NCBI GenBank assembly: GCA_020025035.1
Contig: JAHHSU010000013.1
Coordinates: 1 to 25,222 of the forward strand
Source: Thomasclavelia sp.
GTDB taxonomy: Bacteria > Bacillota_I > Bacilli_A > Erysipelotrichales > Coprobacillaceae
Reading direction: 5' to 3'
DNA length: 25,222 nucleotides
The position numbers were made by a program, and so were the translations under genes. Numbering within the stretch: position 1 is the first letter of the stretch; each line of letters starts with the position of its first letter. The notes beneath the pieces are model-generated. The model was not told the DNA's origin. It saw only the letters and a program-made list of their open reading frames with translations, and searched no databases. Shown piece after piece: positions 1-7,993 of this stretch.

Positions 1-1200
1 GTTAGATACTGTATTTATAATGTCAAATGAAATAATACCTTCAAAATAATAACGACTAAACATATTAGCAATTGATTCTGGAGAATTAAAGCTATTAATA
101 AATAAACCAATTGTTTTTTTCTTTATTCTTTCAAAACTATTAGAATCAATATCGTATTTATCTAAATTTAAAAGTACATTATTAAGATAATCAAGTAATT
201 GTTTTGTATCTTTTGTATCTCCACCAATTTGAATAAACGAGTAATCTCTTTCTTGTGTATAGCTTGCACCAAAACTGTTGTTAATTAAACCTAAATTAAG
301 CAACTCATCATAGATTGGACTACTTTTTGAAAATAGAATATCTAATAATATATTCATTGCAACTTCACGCTTTATTTTATCTTTACTAGAAGTTAGAATA
401 TCATTTACTTTAATAGATATCATTAATTTTGGCATACTTATATCCATTTTTAAAACTTCTTCTTTATTTTTTACTGAATTAGGTTCATTAATTTCTTTTC
501 TTATAATTGGTTGAGGTAAGTCAAAATGTTTTTTGGCTTGATTTTGCTTAATTAATTCCATCATATTTTCAGGTTGCAAATTTCCTACAACAAAAATCAT
601 CATATTACTTGGATGATAAAATGTATGATAAGCTTGTTCTAACATTTCTTTAGTTGTATTATTTACAGTTTCACAAGTACCTGCTATATCAATTGCTACA
701 GGGTGATTTTGATATAAATTTGAAATTGAACCAAAATAACTACGCCAATCTGGATCATCGTCGTACATACTAATCTCTTGACAAATAATTCCTTTTTCTT
801 TTTCTACATTTTGATCAGTTAAATACAATTCTTGAACAAAATCAAGTAATAATTCTACACACTCATTAACGTTTCTAGCTGTTGAAAATAAATATGCAGT
901 ACGTGAACTTGACGTAAAAGCATTCGTACTTGCACCAAGCAATGAAAATTTGTCACTAGCATCTCCATCTTCCATTTCAAACATTTTATGCTCAAGAAAA
1001 TGTGCAACACCATCTTCTACCTTAATCATTTCACTTTTACCTAATGGTATAAATGATGTATCTATTGAACCAAATTGTGTAGAAAATAATCCATACGTTT
1101 TACTAAAACCTTGTTTAGGTAATAAATAAACATTTAATCCATTCTCTAACTTTTCATGATATAAAGTTTCTTTAATAGTATCATAGTAAATTTTTTCCAT
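1..1200 (-). CDS. ymfH: M16 family zinc peptidase, YmfH-like, 3' end cut by window edge
   Basis: Predicted catalytic member of a paired M16 (insulinase/mitochondrial processing peptidase-like) family. I translated it by hand: the ATG at 1198-1200 opens a frame that stays open for 400 codons to base 1, so the C-terminus (probably a few tens of residues by family length) is missing. The inverted zinc motif HxxEH is intact as HFLEH at residues 67-71, and E142 in the downstream ICQEISMYDDDP stretch is the likely third zinc ligand. It starts two bases after the stop of the YmfF-like gene, with a gaggag ribosome site inside that gene's 3' end, so the two are co-transcribed and probably coupled. The same adjacent pair occurs in Bacillus subtilis (ymfF-ymfH). 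The substrate is unknown. Family assignment is firm; the cellular role is not. Confidence 0.9.
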   Translation of the reverse strand, partial: MEKIYYDTIKETLYHEKLENGLNVYLLPKQGFSKTYGLFSTQFGSIDTSFIPLGKSEMIKVEDGVAHFLEHKMFEMEDGDASDKFSLLGASTNAFTSSSRTAYLFSTARNVNECVELLLDFVQELYLTDQNVEKEKGIICQEISMYDDDPDWRSYFGSISNLYQNHPVAIDIAGTCETVNNTTKEMLEQAYHTFYHPSNMMIFVVGNLQPENMMELIKQNQAKKHFDLPQPIIRKEINEPNSVKNKEEVLKMDISMPKLMISIKVNDILTSSKDKIKREVAMNILLDILFSKSSPIYDELLNLGLINNSFGASYTQERDYSFIQIGGDTKDTKQLLDYLNNVLLNLDKYDIDSNSFERIKKKTIGLFINSFNSPESIANMFSRYYFEGIISFDIINTVSN

Positions 1201-1202
1201 AA

Positions 1203-2465
1203 TTACTCCTCGTTTCCTTCAAGTAAAAAGATAGTATCTAATTTTACTTTTTGACTAACTCTAATAACATCTTCCTTTGTCACTGCATTTAATTTTTTAA
1301 TATATTGGTCATTACTTTCACATTTATTTACTAGATCTCTGTTATATGCTAAGGCAATAATATTTGCAATATCATCATTAGCTTTAATTAAATTATTTTC
1401 AAACATACGTTTTGTAATATCAATTAATTGTGTGTCAAAATCTCCTTTTTGAATTTGACCTAATTGTTGTTGAACTAAATCTTTGGTTTTTTCAAAATTT
1501 TCTCCTTCAATTCCTGCTGTAACACACATGATGCCATTAAACGCATCAAAACTAGAATTAATATAATAACATAAACTATGTTCTTCTCTTACTGTCTTAA
1601 ATAAAAGTGAGTGAGCAAAACCTCCAAATAGACCGTTAAATATTGTAAATGCATAAAAATCATCATCATCAAATTTTGTATTTACACTATATCCCATATT
1701 CAATTTTGCTTGAACAATTTCTTGCTTTTCTATTTTTTCTTCTACATGATTACGATTTGAAACATAACATGTTGGTGCATTTATTTTACTATTTCTTGCT
1801 TTAAATGGTAAATATTTATTTACTAATTCTTCAATGTTTTCCTTTACATCTCCTACTACATAAATATCAATCTGATCTTTATCTAAACATTTTAAAAAAT
1901 ACTCATATAAATCACTACTTGTAATTTGGTCAATTTCTTCTTCATATCCAAATGTAGGAATACCTAGAATTTGGTTTTCTCCCATTATTTCAATCATTTT
2001 TTCTAATGAATACGAATATTTATCATCTTTAAGAGCTTGCATTCTCCACCTATATTCTTGCTTTTTTTGTTTAAACACATTTTCATTAAAATGATTTTGT
2101 TGTACATTTGGGTTGAAAAGAATATCATGTAAAAATTCCATTTGTTTTTCAAATAAGTTTTCTTTTTTTGGTAAGTATTGTTCATCTACACAAACACCAA
2201 ATAAATGTAAAATATGTGCATTTCCCTTGGATGCAATAGAACTTGAAAAATTTGCACCATATAAACTTTCAAGATGTGCTGAAAATAATTGTGAAGATGG
2301 ATACTTAGCTGTTCCACCACTTAGCATAAAACTAAGCATTGTTCTTATTGTAGTTGTTTCTTTAGTTAATGGTGATGCTAATTTAATAGAAACACAAATA
2401 TTTTTAAATTTATTAGTTGGAATAATATGAAGGTTTGCACCTTCTAACTTAATTGTTTTTTTCAT
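1203..2465 (-). CDS. ymfF: M16 family peptidase-like protein lacking the zinc motif, YmfF-like
   Basis: A 420-residue M16-fold protein that lacks HxxEH. The segment where the zinc helix should lie (about residues 41-57, RTMLSFMLSGGTAKYPS) has no His-x-x-Glu-His. The C-terminal half keeps the family's Arg/Tyr substrate-binding signature (R293 and Y300 in KTVREEHSLCYY). In M16 heterodimers such as mitochondrial processing peptidase, one subunit is catalytic and the other binds substrate; by analogy this protein would be the non-catalytic partner of the HxxEH protein encoded immediately downstream (gap two bases). The ATG at 2463-2465 is preceded by gaggtg at good spacing. It lies 49 bases after the spoIIIE stop with no terminator between, so it probably belongs to the same transcript. 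Assignment to the YmfF side of the pair rests on the missing motif and on gene order. Confidence 0.88.
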   Translation of the reverse strand: MKKTIKLEGANLHIIPTNKFKNICVSIKLASPLTKETTTIRTMLSFMLSGGTAKYPSSQLFSAHLESLYGANFSSSIASKGNAHILHLFGVCVDEQYLPKKENLFEKQMEFLHDILFNPNVQQNHFNENVFKQKKQEYRWRMQALKDDKYSYSLEKMIEIMGENQILGIPTFGYEEEIDQITSSDLYEYFLKCLDKDQIDIYVVGDVKENIEELVNKYLPFKARNSKINAPTCYVSNRNHVEEKIEKQEIVQAKLNMGYSVNTKFDDDDFYAFTIFNGLFGGFAHSLLFKTVREEHSLCYYINSSFDAFNGIMCVTAGIEGENFEKTKDLVQQQLGQIQKGDFDTQLIDITKRMFENNLIKANDDIANIIALAYNRDLVNKCESNDQYIKKLNAVTKEDVIRVSQKVKLDTIFLLEGNEE

Positions 2466-2514
2466 ATATACACCTCATTTATATTGTTTGTAACAAAATC
2501 ATGATTATACAATT

Positions 2515-4743
2515 TTATTCTTCTTCATAGCCACGAATAAGGACTTCACGTGGTTTTGATCCAATTTGAGGACCAATGACACCATCAGCTTCTAACTGAT
2601 CCATAATTCTAGCAGCCTTGTTGTATCCAATTCTAAATTGCCTTTGTAATAATGATGTACTAGCTTTTTGAGCACTTATAACAAATTGTCTAGCATTTTC
2701 GTATTCCTCATCTTCTTCATCTACACTATTTGAATGCGTTGATGTAACCTTTAAATTACTATATTTTTCTTCATACTGAGCAGTTACTTGTTTTTTTACA
2801 TGATATACAATATTCATAACTTCTTCATCTGAAACAAATGCCCCTTGAACACGAATTGGATGACTTGATCCCATTGGAGAATACAACATATCTCCTTTTC
2901 CAAGCAATTTTTCAGCTCCAGATGTATCTAAAATAGTACGAGAATCAATACTTGATGATACTGCAAATGCAATTCTTGAAGGAATATTTGCTTTGATTAC
3001 ACCTGTAATAACATCAGTAGATGGTCGTTGAGTGGCAACAATTAAATGAATTCCTGCTGCTCTTGCCATTTGTGAAATACGCATAATACAATCTTCTACA
3101 TCTTTACTAGCAACCATCATTAAATCTGCCACTTCATCTAATATAACAACAATAAATGGTAATGGTTCTAATACATCTTCTTCATTAGAGGATGATTTTT
3201 TTTGAACAGCCAATTTGTTAAATCCTTCAATATTTCTAGTATTATATTTAGTGAATAATTCATATCTTTGTTCCATTTCTTCTACAATCATCCTTAAAGC
3301 AACAGCTGCTTTTTTAGGATCGGTGACAACTGGACAAAGTAGATGTGCTATTCCATTATAATTAGTCAGCTCTACTTTTTTAGGATCTACTAATAATAAC
3401 TTTACTTCATCAGGTTTTGCTCTCATCAAAATACTACAAATGATCGTATTTACACATACAGACTTTCCTGAACCCGTTGCTCCTGCAATTAATAAGTGAG
3501 GCATTTTATCTAATCTAGAATAAATTGCCTGTCCAGTTACATCCTTTCCTAAAGGAACTAGTAATTTATTGTTTTGATATTCTGTTGGTATATCTTTAAA
3601 CACATCTTTAAATGTTACCATACTAGATTCCAAATTAGGAATTTCTATACCTACTGCAGATTTTCCAGGAATAGGTGCTTCAATTCGTATATCTTTAGCA
3701 GCTAATGCCATTTTAATATCGTCACTAAGCTGTAATATTTTATTCACTCTTGTTCCTATTTCTAGTGTAATTTCGTATTTAGTTACAGATGGACCAATAA
3801 AAATGCTTTGCACCAAAGCATTAACATTAAATTGTTTTAAAACTTCAACTAATTTTGTTGCATTTTCCTGCGCATGTTTTTTTGTCTTAATATTATCTTT
3901 TTTGGCTACAGATTTATTTAAAATAGATAATGATGGTAATTTATAATTTTTATTATTTACTGTATCACAAGTTGAGGTATCTACATAATCTACTTCAACA
4001 TCTAATGGATCTTTTTTTTGATTTGAAGAATCTTGTTTTTGTTGAAATAAAAATATTTCCTCACTTTTTTGTTCTTCTAATACAGCATTGTCAGTACTTA
4101 TTTCTATATCGTTAAAAACTTTATCTGGAAAAATTGGAATTTTAGCTTGTTTATTTTGTCTTATACTTTGTACTTTACTTATCTTTTGTATATTAGAGGA
4201 TTGTTTTTTACTAAACTCACTAATACTATTTTTATGTTTAATATAATATCTACCTAATAACAATGCCATCCCTACAAGCAGTAATAATACACATGCAATA
4301 ATGGTTCCTATATAATCAAATAACATACTAAAAACTCCGTATAATACAGCTCCGATTAGACCACCACGTATTACCTTTGTTTGAATAAAAAATAAATGAA
4401 TCACATCCATTCCTTTAATACTATGATCACTAGGAATAGATGCAAATGTAAGCGTTGAAAGCAAAACAATAACCATTCCAATAATCTCAGGAGATGTTAA
4501 TTTTATACTTTTTAACTTAAATAAATAATATAAAGAATAAACTAAAATTAAGCCACAAATAATCCCTGTAAAATTACCAAAGAAATATTCAATAAAATGA
4601 TTAAAATATTCACCAACAATACCAAGTTTTAATGTTGCAACTATGGTAATAAATATGATTAACAAAATAACGATTCGAATTTGCATACGATCGTTAAATA
4701 ATGATTCCCGATCTTTTTTCTTTCTTTTTTTTGTATCCGCCAT
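2515..4743 (-). CDS. spoIIIE: DNA translocase of the FtsK/SpoIIIE family
   Basis: ATP-driven septal DNA pump that moves chromosomal DNA across a closing division or sporulation septum. The 742-residue protein has a hydrophobic N-terminal domain (segments near 22-40, 56-75, 86-104 and 128-164), which anchors it in the membrane and argues against the soluble homologue SftA. A charged linker follows (about 170-290), then the alpha/beta motor with Walker A GATGSGKS at 421-428 and Walker B ending in LDE near 535-537, and the gamma winged-helix DNA-reading domain at about 680-740. The start ATG has a strong ggaggt site 6 bases upstream. Gene order (rnjB upstream, ymfF and ymfH downstream) matches the B. 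subtilis spoIIIE locus, and spore dipicolinate genes are nearby, so spoIIIE is preferred over vegetative ftsK. Both roles may be filled by one protein. Confidence 0.95.
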   Translation of the reverse strand: MADTKKRKKKDRESLFNDRMQIRIVILLIIFITIVATLKLGIVGEYFNHFIEYFFGNFTGIICGLILVYSLYYLFKLKSIKLTSPEIIGMVIVLLSTLTFASIPSDHSIKGMDVIHLFFIQTKVIRGGLIGAVLYGVFSMLFDYIGTIIACVLLLLVGMALLLGRYYIKHKNSISEFSKKQSSNIQKISKVQSIRQNKQAKIPIFPDKVFNDIEISTDNAVLEEQKSEEIFLFQQKQDSSNQKKDPLDVEVDYVDTSTCDTVNNKNYKLPSLSILNKSVAKKDNIKTKKHAQENATKLVEVLKQFNVNALVQSIFIGPSVTKYEITLEIGTRVNKILQLSDDIKMALAAKDIRIEAPIPGKSAVGIEIPNLESSMVTFKDVFKDIPTEYQNNKLLVPLGKDVTGQAIYSRLDKMPHLLIAGATGSGKSVCVNTIICSILMRAKPDEVKLLLVDPKKVELTNYNGIAHLLCPVVTDPKKAAVALRMIVEEMEQRYELFTKYNTRNIEGFNKLAVQKKSSSNEEDVLEPLPFIVVILDEVADLMMVASKDVEDCIMRISQMARAAGIHLIVATQRPSTDVITGVIKANIPSRIAFAVSSSIDSRTILDTSGAEKLLGKGDMLYSPMGSSHPIRVQGAFVSDEEVMNIVYHVKKQVTAQYEEKYSNLKVTSTHSNSVDEEDEEYENARQFVISAQKASTSLLQRQFRIGYNKAARIMDQLEADGVIGPQIGSKPREVLIRGYEEE

Positions 4744-4763
4744 AAAAAACCTCCAAAATTATT

Positions 4764-4769
4764 ATAACA
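4764..4769 (-). promoter_or_regulatory. Possible -10 box for spoIIIE
   Basis: Read on the minus strand the bases are TATAAT, about 20 bases before the spoIIIE start and just after the rnjB terminator, which is where a promoter would be needed. No good -35 box lies 16-18 bases upstream (TTTATT at best). In DNA this AT-rich a TATAAT can occur by chance. Confidence 0.3.
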
Positions 4770-4784
4770 AATCTTATAATACAA

Positions 4785-4811
4785 ATAAAGAAAAAGCAAG
4801 CTACAGCTTGC
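4785..4811 (-). terminator. Rho-independent terminator after rnjB
   Basis: Directly after the TAG stop of rnjB the minus strand reads a perfect 7-base stem GCAAGCT/AGCTTGC (plus 4796-4811) with a minimal GT turn, in practice a 6-bp stem with a tetraloop. TTTTTCTTT follows. This is a textbook intrinsic terminator and suggests that spoIIIE has its own promoter or depends on readthrough. Confidence 0.8.
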
Positions 4812-6491
4812 CTAAACTTCAATAATTACAGGTAAAATCACAGGTTTTTTTCCTGTTTGTTTTAGTATATATTTATATACCTTATCTTTAATTACTAAGC
4901 GCAATTCACTTGTGTCTACATCCTTAGAATTCTTCACCACTTCTTCAGAAAGGCTTAATATGTTTTTTACAATATGTTCAGAATCTTTTAAATAAACAAA
5001 ACCTCTTGTTTGAACATCTGTATTTGCGATAATTTCATGATCTTTATTTACGGTCATTCCAATAATAACAACTCCATCATTAGATAACTGAATGCGATCA
5101 TCTATAACTTTTGTACCAACATCTCCAACACCTATTCCATCAATCATTACATCTTGTACTTCAATACAGTTTCGTGAAGATTGTAATACTCCATCTTTAA
5201 ATGAAATTTCTTCTCCATTATCAAATATAATGATATGATCATCATCCATTCCCATTTCTTTAGCAATCGCTGCATTAGCAATAAAGTGTTGGTATTCTCC
5301 TCGAATAGGTAAATAATACTTTGGATTAAACAATTGTAACATCACTTTAAGATCCTCTACAGAAGCATGCATACTAGACAAATCCTTATTTTTTAAAATA
5401 TGAATTTTAGCATCTGTTTTATATAATTCATTTTGTGCTTTATTAGCAATTTTTTCTGTCCCAGGAATAACTGGTGAAACAACAATGATCGTGTCATTTT
5501 CTTTGATTTTTAGTAATTCGTCTCCACCATCAATAATGTCACAAATATCATGATAAATCCTTGTAGGCTTTCCAGTTAATAAAACTACTAATTGATCATC
5601 AATTTCTGGCTTTCCAATTTGTGTTTTAAAAGCGATATTATCTTTTGGAATGTCAATAACTGCTTGTTTAAGTTGTTTTCCCATTCTAACAAGCGAATTT
5701 GTATTATCATATTTATCACGCCCATAAAATACAATTTTACGATTATATCTTTTAGTAAGTTCTACTATTTCTTTAGTTCTAAAAATGTTTTGAGCATATG
5801 ACGCAACAATTATTCTAGAGTCTGCTTCTTCAAAAATCGTATTAATTTTATCTGTAATTTTATGATTTGGCGAAGTATATCCAGGTCTATTTGCATAGCT
5901 TGATTCACATAGTAATGCTAATACACCGTATTTGCTTATATCCATCATTGCTTGTATATCCGTTTTAAATCCATTTGGTGCACCAAAATCAATAATAAAT
6001 TCTCCTGCATACACAATATACCCTTCAGTTGTTTTAAACGCAATTCCAACAGTTCCTGGAATTGAATGAGTTAATGGAAAAAATCTTACTTCTATACCAC
6101 CGACTGTAATTGTGCTCTTTCTTTTTACTCGTACAATCTGTGGTTTTATTTTACTTCTTTTGTTGTAATTAAACTTTTGAATCATCTCTTCAATAAGGTC
6201 AGCTGTTAAATTTGGTGCATATACTGTTACATCTAATTCTTCTAATAAATAAGGTAAAGCAGCCATCGTATCATCATGACCATGTGTAATAAATACACCT
6301 TGAATTTTATCTTTATTTTCCTTTAAATAATCAAAACTAGGGATAATGACATCTACACCTAATTTCTCAGATTCAGGAAAACGAAATCCTGCATCAACGA
6401 CAAATAATTTATTGTTAATGTTAATAACATATAAATTTTTTCCCATTTCGGCTTGACCACCTAATGCAAGAATTTTTACTAAATCTCTCAT
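4812..6491 (-). CDS. rnjB: RNase J2-type ribonuclease with degenerate active site
   Basis: Metallo-beta-lactamase/beta-CASP protein of the RNase J family, 559 residues from the ATG at 6489-6491. That start has aaaggag upstream; a GTG four codons earlier would sit inside this ribosome site. The N-terminus (ALGGQAEMGKN), THSIPG, the C-terminal IDGIGVGDVGT block and the KKPVILPVIIEV end are typical of the family. Several metal and catalytic positions are changed: the HxHxDH motif reads HGHDDT at residues 70-75 (last His lost), the motif Asp is E164 (AGEF), the loop SGHGS reads SMHAS near H375, and the His of the xHGEY motif is R397 (PIRGEY). H142 is kept. B. subtilis RnjB (J2), at the same genomic place, is also eroded and works mainly as partner of RNase J1. 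This copy is therefore probably a scaffold or weak nuclease needing an RNase J1 encoded elsewhere. Confidence 0.9.
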   Translation of the reverse strand: MRDLVKILALGGQAEMGKNLYVININNKLFVVDAGFRFPESEKLGVDVIIPSFDYLKENKDKIQGVFITHGHDDTMAALPYLLEELDVTVYAPNLTADLIEEMIQKFNYNKRSKIKPQIVRVKRKSTITVGGIEVRFFPLTHSIPGTVGIAFKTTEGYIVYAGEFIIDFGAPNGFKTDIQAMMDISKYGVLALLCESSYANRPGYTSPNHKITDKINTIFEEADSRIIVASYAQNIFRTKEIVELTKRYNRKIVFYGRDKYDNTNSLVRMGKQLKQAVIDIPKDNIAFKTQIGKPEIDDQLVVLLTGKPTRIYHDICDIIDGGDELLKIKENDTIIVVSPVIPGTEKIANKAQNELYKTDAKIHILKNKDLSSMHASVEDLKVMLQLFNPKYYLPIRGEYQHFIANAAIAKEMGMDDDHIIIFDNGEEISFKDGVLQSSRNCIEVQDVMIDGIGVGDVGTKVIDDRIQLSNDGVVIIGMTVNKDHEIIANTDVQTRGFVYLKDSEHIVKNILSLSEEVVKNSKDVDTSELRLVIKDKVYKYILKQTGKKPVILPVIIEV

Positions 6492-6523
6492 TAAAATTAT
6501 CACTCCTTTAAATATCTATATCT

Positions 6524-6529
6524 AGTATA
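6524..6529 (-). promoter_or_regulatory. Possible -10 box for rnjB
   Basis: Minus strand TATACT, preceded by TTTCATG, about 33 bases before the rnjB ATG in the 78-base gap behind spoVFB. No convincing -35 is seen (TTTTAA at 17 bases). The context resembles the second candidate ptsI promoter, which also has a TTTCATG run directly before its -10. Support is weak. Confidence 0.3.
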
Positions 6530-6569
6530 CATGAAATAGGAGTTAATTAAAACAAAATAACGTATAATT

Positions 6570-7151
6570 TTACAATGGAGATCGAATAATTGGTTGTATT
6601 TGTTTGCCTGATAACGCATATTCTATTGTTTCATTTAATAACTTTGGATCACAAACCATACTATTTGGTTTATGCACTGGATCGTCTTGTCCAAATGGTA
6701 TAAAATAAATATTTTTTATTTTTAGTAACTTTGCGATATTTTCACTACTATTTCCTAAGGCATCATTTGAAAATAAACCAATTACTACTGGCTTTTGATT
6801 TCTTAGTGTTGCTTTAATTGCCATTGTTAAAGCATTATCACAAATTCCATTTGCAATCTTAGCTAATGTATTTGCAGTACATGGTAATACAACCATAATA
6901 TCTAATGGATTTTTAGGACCTAATAGTTCAGCTTCATGAATTGAAGTAATAACATTTTCTTTTTTTGTGATGTCCAAAAGTTCTGATACGACATCCTTAC
7001 TTTTCATAAACCTACTATCCTCTTTAAAAACATGATCACTCATAATTGGTATTAAATCATCATTGTCATTAGTTAACGTCTTATATGCATCTAATGATTT
7101 ACGTAAACTACAATAAGATGCACTCATACCAACACCTATTTTCTTACTCAA
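6570..7151 (-). CDS. spoVFB: Dipicolinate synthase subunit B (flavoprotein family)
   Basis: Second subunit of the enzyme that oxidises dihydrodipicolinate to dipicolinic acid, the calcium-chelating spore core compound, in the mother cell. The 193-residue protein has the flavoprotein fold: N-terminal KKIGVGMSASYCSL, and the conserved LPCTANTLAKIANGICDNA stretch near residues 89-107. Length fits the family (about 200). The start is TTG at 7149-7151: an aggagg lies 9 bases upstream and the resulting N-terminus aligns with B. subtilis SpoVFB, whereas the first ATG would remove the first beta strand. The TTG lies inside the end of spoVFA (8-base overlap), so the subunits are co-translated. In B. 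subtilis asd, dapG and dapA follow; here the next gene is rnjB. Confidence 0.93.
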   Translation of the reverse strand: MSKKIGVGMSASYCSLRKSLDAYKTLTNDNDDLIPIMSDHVFKEDSRFMKSKDVVSELLDITKKENVITSIHEAELLGPKNPLDIMVVLPCTANTLAKIANGICDNALTMAIKATLRNQKPVVIGLFSNDALGNSSENIAKLLKIKNIYFIPFGQDDPVHKPNSMVCDPKLLNETIEYALSGKQIQPIIRSPL

Positions 7152-7914
7152 TATTTTCCCCTCCTAAAATATGTTGAGCAATTATATGACCAGCTTCTAT
7201 ATAAGCATAACGACTAGGTAGAGATGGTAATATATAATCGTTTAAATGAGTAGCTTTTTTATGATGATATCCATAAGGAAATGATGCAATATCAAACAAA
7301 TAAGTATCTTTATTCATTACTTCAATCATTTTATCATCTATTACACACTCACTTACAGTATTAATAATAATATCAAACTTTTGCTTGTTTATCTCTTGAA
7401 TATCTATTTTTTGAATTGAATCAAGAATATTTTGCTTTTCAACAACTACTAATTCTACATTGAATCCAGATAATTTTTGATATATTTCCTTTCCACATCG
7501 TCCATATCCAATCAGCAATATTTTACTTCCTTCAATAGAATAAGGTCTTTTTTGGATGATTTCACATATCAAAGCTTCTGCAGTTAATTTTGCATTTTTT
7601 CTTACTACATCTAAACATTCCATTAAGATTTCTAGTGGAAAATGATATTTTTGTTGAAGTGTAATAAGTTCTTGATTAGGTTTAAATGAATAAACTTTTG
7701 TATGCTTTAACTTTTTACAATTTTTTTCATCTAGCTCCTTATACTCTCCGTTTATTAAAATGCAATGATTAGAGTCAATACCATTTAATCCTAGCATAAC
7801 AAAATCTAAATCCTCTACCTTATCTAATGTATCAACTAACTCCACATGATTTTCTAAAAGAAACTGCTTTGTATATTCAAGTCGTATATCATCAGCTAAT
7901 ATAAAACCTTTCAT
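7144..7914 (-). CDS. spoVFA: Dipicolinate synthase subunit A
   Basis: NAD(P)-binding subunit of dipicolinate synthase, partner of SpoVFB. The dinucleotide fold starts at KILLIGYGRCGKEI with GYGRCG at about residues 136-141, preceded by the family segment TAEALICEII. It is followed by INTVSECVID, LFDIASFPYG and a C-terminal LPSLPSRYAYIEAGHIIAQ block matching the LPGxVAPxTAGxI region of known SpoVFA. The protein is 256 residues, clearly shorter than the roughly 297 of B. subtilis, mostly in the N-terminal half. The start is the ATG at 7912-7914: gaggtg lies 6 bases upstream, and a GTG three codons earlier is part of that ribosome site. Expression is expected late in the mother cell (sigma-K in Bacillus). 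The pairing with spoVFB makes the call strong. Confidence 0.92.
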   Translation of the reverse strand: MKGFILADDIRLEYTKQFLLENHVELVDTLDKVEDLDFVMLGLNGIDSNHCILINGEYKELDEKNCKKLKHTKVYSFKPNQELITLQQKYHFPLEILMECLDVVRKNAKLTAEALICEIIQKRPYSIEGSKILLIGYGRCGKEIYQKLSGFNVELVVVEKQNILDSIQKIDIQEINKQKFDIIINTVSECVIDDKMIEVMNKDTYLFDIASFPYGYHHKKATHLNDYILPSLPSRYAYIEAGHIIAQHILGGENIE

Positions 7915-7929
7915 ATAGGTCACCTCATT

Positions 7930-7957
7930 TATATATATGCATTCCTTTAAAATGGGT
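7930..7957 (-). promoter_or_regulatory. Possible sporulation (sigma-K/E-like) promoter for spoVFA-spoVFB
   Basis: On the minus strand AC (7957-7956) is followed by a 16-base spacer and CATATATATA (7939-7930), resembling the sigma-K pattern AC-N16/17-CATAnnnTA. The final TA is one base off. It ends 15 bases before the spoVFA ATG, a suitable distance. The known sigma-K control of spoVF in Bacillus makes the match interesting, but (TA)n runs are common in this sequence. Confidence 0.25.
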
Positions 7958-7993
7958 GTATATAATCCTAAAACAATGTTTTAATATCCATTA

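Noticed and set aside
6560..6571. The 12-base string ACGTATAATTTT also occurs at 14437-14448, and part of it near 14548
   Set aside because: In DNA this AT-rich, a shared 12-mer within 25 kb is expected by chance. The copies lie in unlike contexts.
7971..7980. AAAACA/TGTTTT hairpin between the transporter and spoVFA as a terminator
   Set aside because: The stem is almost entirely A-T, short, and not followed by a T-run on the minus strand.
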